Shown piece by piece: positions 63,006-64,000 of a DNA stretch of 64,000 nucleotides (its first letter is position 1; every line of letters starts with the position of its first letter). The notes below the pieces were generated by a model, which did not search any database, was not told the DNA's origin, and saw only the letters and a list, made by a program, of their open reading frames with translations. The stretch covers positions 1 to 64,000 of the forward strand of contig NZ_JBHSJJ010000009.1 in assembly GCF_042652345.1 (NCBI RefSeq), written 5' to 3'. This DNA is from Negadavirga shengliensis (GTDB lineage Bacteria > Bacteroidota > Bacteroidia > Cytophagales > Cyclobacteriaceae). The position numbers and the translations under genes were made by a program.

Positions 63006-64000
63006 ATGAAAAAAACACTACACTTACTGGGTATGATGGGAAAATACTACCTCTATGGTACCATGTTGCAGATGGTATTTATGAATTGGATCTTTGCCGC
63101 AACAGGCAACGCCCAGGGTTCTTTGGATATCAAAGAGGTGAAAGTGAGCCTGGAGCTGGAATCCGCTACACTTTCCCAGGTTTTTGACGCGCTTAAAGAA
63201 AAAACCGACTTCTATTTTGTCTATGACAGAGCTTTGACAAAGGAATCCGAACCCGTAAACATCCATGTCCGGGATGAAAGTTTGGAATCCGTTCTGCTTT
63301 TACTGGCCGCCTCCCACAAATTGTCTTTCAGGCAGGTCAATGAACGGATCAGTGTGAAAATGCTTCCCAAGGGCAATGCCAAACTCTCCCTGGTTGCCGT
63401 GGAAATCCCTGTTCAGGGAAAGGTCGTTGACGAGCAGGGCGAGCCGCTGCCCGGCGTGACCATTGTCGTAGAAGGCACCAGTTCCGGTACCGTCACAGAT
63501 ATCAATGGAGAATTCAGCTTAAATGTAGATGAGGGGGCGGTGCTTCAAATATCATTCATTGGCTACCAGACCCAAAAGGTTACTGTCGGAAATCAGTCGA
63601 ATATAAGCATCACGCTGCTGGAGGACCAGTCATCGCTTGACGAGGTAATCGTGGTGGGCTACGGTACCCAAAGAAAGAGCGATTTGACAGGAGCAATATC
63701 ATCGGTTTCCAGCCAAGACCTGCAGGAGACTCCGGCCGGGAATTTTCTCGAACAGTCGCAGGGAAGATTGGCCGGAGTGGATATTGTACGGGAAAACGGA
63801 TCGCCAGGCGCCCCTGTGCAAATCAGGATCAGGGGGAACAGGTCCATTAACGCAAGCAACGAGCCCTTGTATGTGATAGATGGAATCCCTACTACGGCAA
63901 ATATCAACGATTTTAATCCGAACGATATAGAATCCATGGAAGTGTTAAAAGACGCCAGCGCAGTGGCCATCTATGGCTCAAGAGGTGCAAATGGCGTGGT
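63006..64000 (+). CDS. STN-containing SusC/RagA receptor (partial, runs off right edge)
   Basis: The frame is open from the ATG at 63006 to the end of the window (331 full codons), so the gene is truncated by the window. After a hydrophobic start comes an STN domain (LESATLSQVFDALKEKTDFYF), the signalling domain that contacts FecR. Then come the carboxypeptidase-like domain (VQGKVVDEQGEPLPGVTIVV), the TonB-box region (DEVIVVGYGTQRKSDLTGAI) and the plug (PLYVIDGIP; GSRGANG). It should import a glycan or other polymer and report binding to the FecR/ECF pair upstream. Confidence 0.92.
   Translation, partial: MKKTLHLLGMMGKYYLYGTMLQMVFMNWIFAATGNAQGSLDIKEVKVSLELESATLSQVFDALKEKTDFYFVYDRALTKESEPVNIHVRDESLESVLLLLAASHKLSFRQVNERISVKMLPKGNAKLSLVAVEIPVQGKVVDEQGEPLPGVTIVVEGTSSGTVTDINGEFSLNVDEGAVLQISFIGYQTQKVTVGNQSNISITLLEDQSSLDEVIVVGYGTQRKSDLTGAISSVSSQDLQETPAGNFLEQSQGRLAGVDIVRENGSPGAPVQIRIRGNRSINASNEPLYVIDGIPTTANINDFNPNDIESMEVLKDASAVAIYGSRGANGV

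Noticed and set aside
1..64000. Search for CRISPR arrays, tRNA, rRNA, transposases and toxin-antitoxin pairs
   Set aside because: No evenly spaced repeat-spacer series, no tRNA-like cloverleaf, no rRNA and no transposase-like frame was seen by eye; a computed search could still find small RNAs.

Overview
The window is a chromosomal segment of a Bacteroidota bacterium. The evidence is two SusC-type receptors, a SusD lipoprotein, a one-protein hybrid two-component sensor, an ECF sigma/FecR/STN-SusC trio, DUF421 and SPW proteins of the local type, almost no Shine-Dalgarno sequences, and one exact TAnnTTTG promoter box. A free-living Cytophagales-like host (for example Cyclobacteriaceae) is my inference, not something the sequence proves. 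No rRNA, tRNA, CRISPR array, transposase or prophage gene was seen. The last gene runs off the right edge.

Layout. 1-1.1 kb is gene-free and repeat-rich. 1.1-2.5 kb is an orphan sigma-54 response regulator. 3-25.6 kb is a stress-type block: an amidohydrolase, a DUF892 ferritin-like protein, a large HPII-type catalase, a tight malQ-treY-GH57-treZ operon for trehalose from alpha-glucan, a FAD/Rieske oxidoreductase, an SPW membrane protein, an exported TreS-like GH13 enzyme, an SDR, and two tandem DUF421 membrane proteins with zinc ribbons. 25.8-32.8 kb holds a HEAT-like protein and a GC-richer ImuA-ImuB-DnaE2 mutagenesis cassette, read away from a divergent XRE-S24 (LexA-like) repressor. The short region between them has a strong candidate operator over a promoter.

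33.3-34.8 kb is an M81 (MlrC-like) lipoprotein. 35-43 kb is a GbsR/MarR regulator divergent from a TolC-adaptor-RND efflux operon, with two matching 18-bp palindromic operators between them. The efflux genes are followed by an acyl-carrier-like protein that lacks the phosphopantetheine serine, and by an Omp85-type barrel. 43.2-60.9 kb is a polysaccharide utilisation locus: HTCS, AraC, GH31, SusD, SusC, GH97 and a beta-helix protein, with a second, paralogous AraC divergent at its far end. Its substrate is probably an alpha-linked glycan, perhaps one containing alpha-galactose. 61-64 kb starts a second import system under ECF sigma/anti-sigma control.

The most unusual feature is a dispersed intergenic repeat family (130-470 on the minus strand; 23564-23845; 33085-33262). 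Its units end in an ATGAAA. That ATG opens a conserved micro-ORF (MK[P/S]SMT...) inside the repeats and serves as the start codon of the real gene at the end of each plus-strand array.
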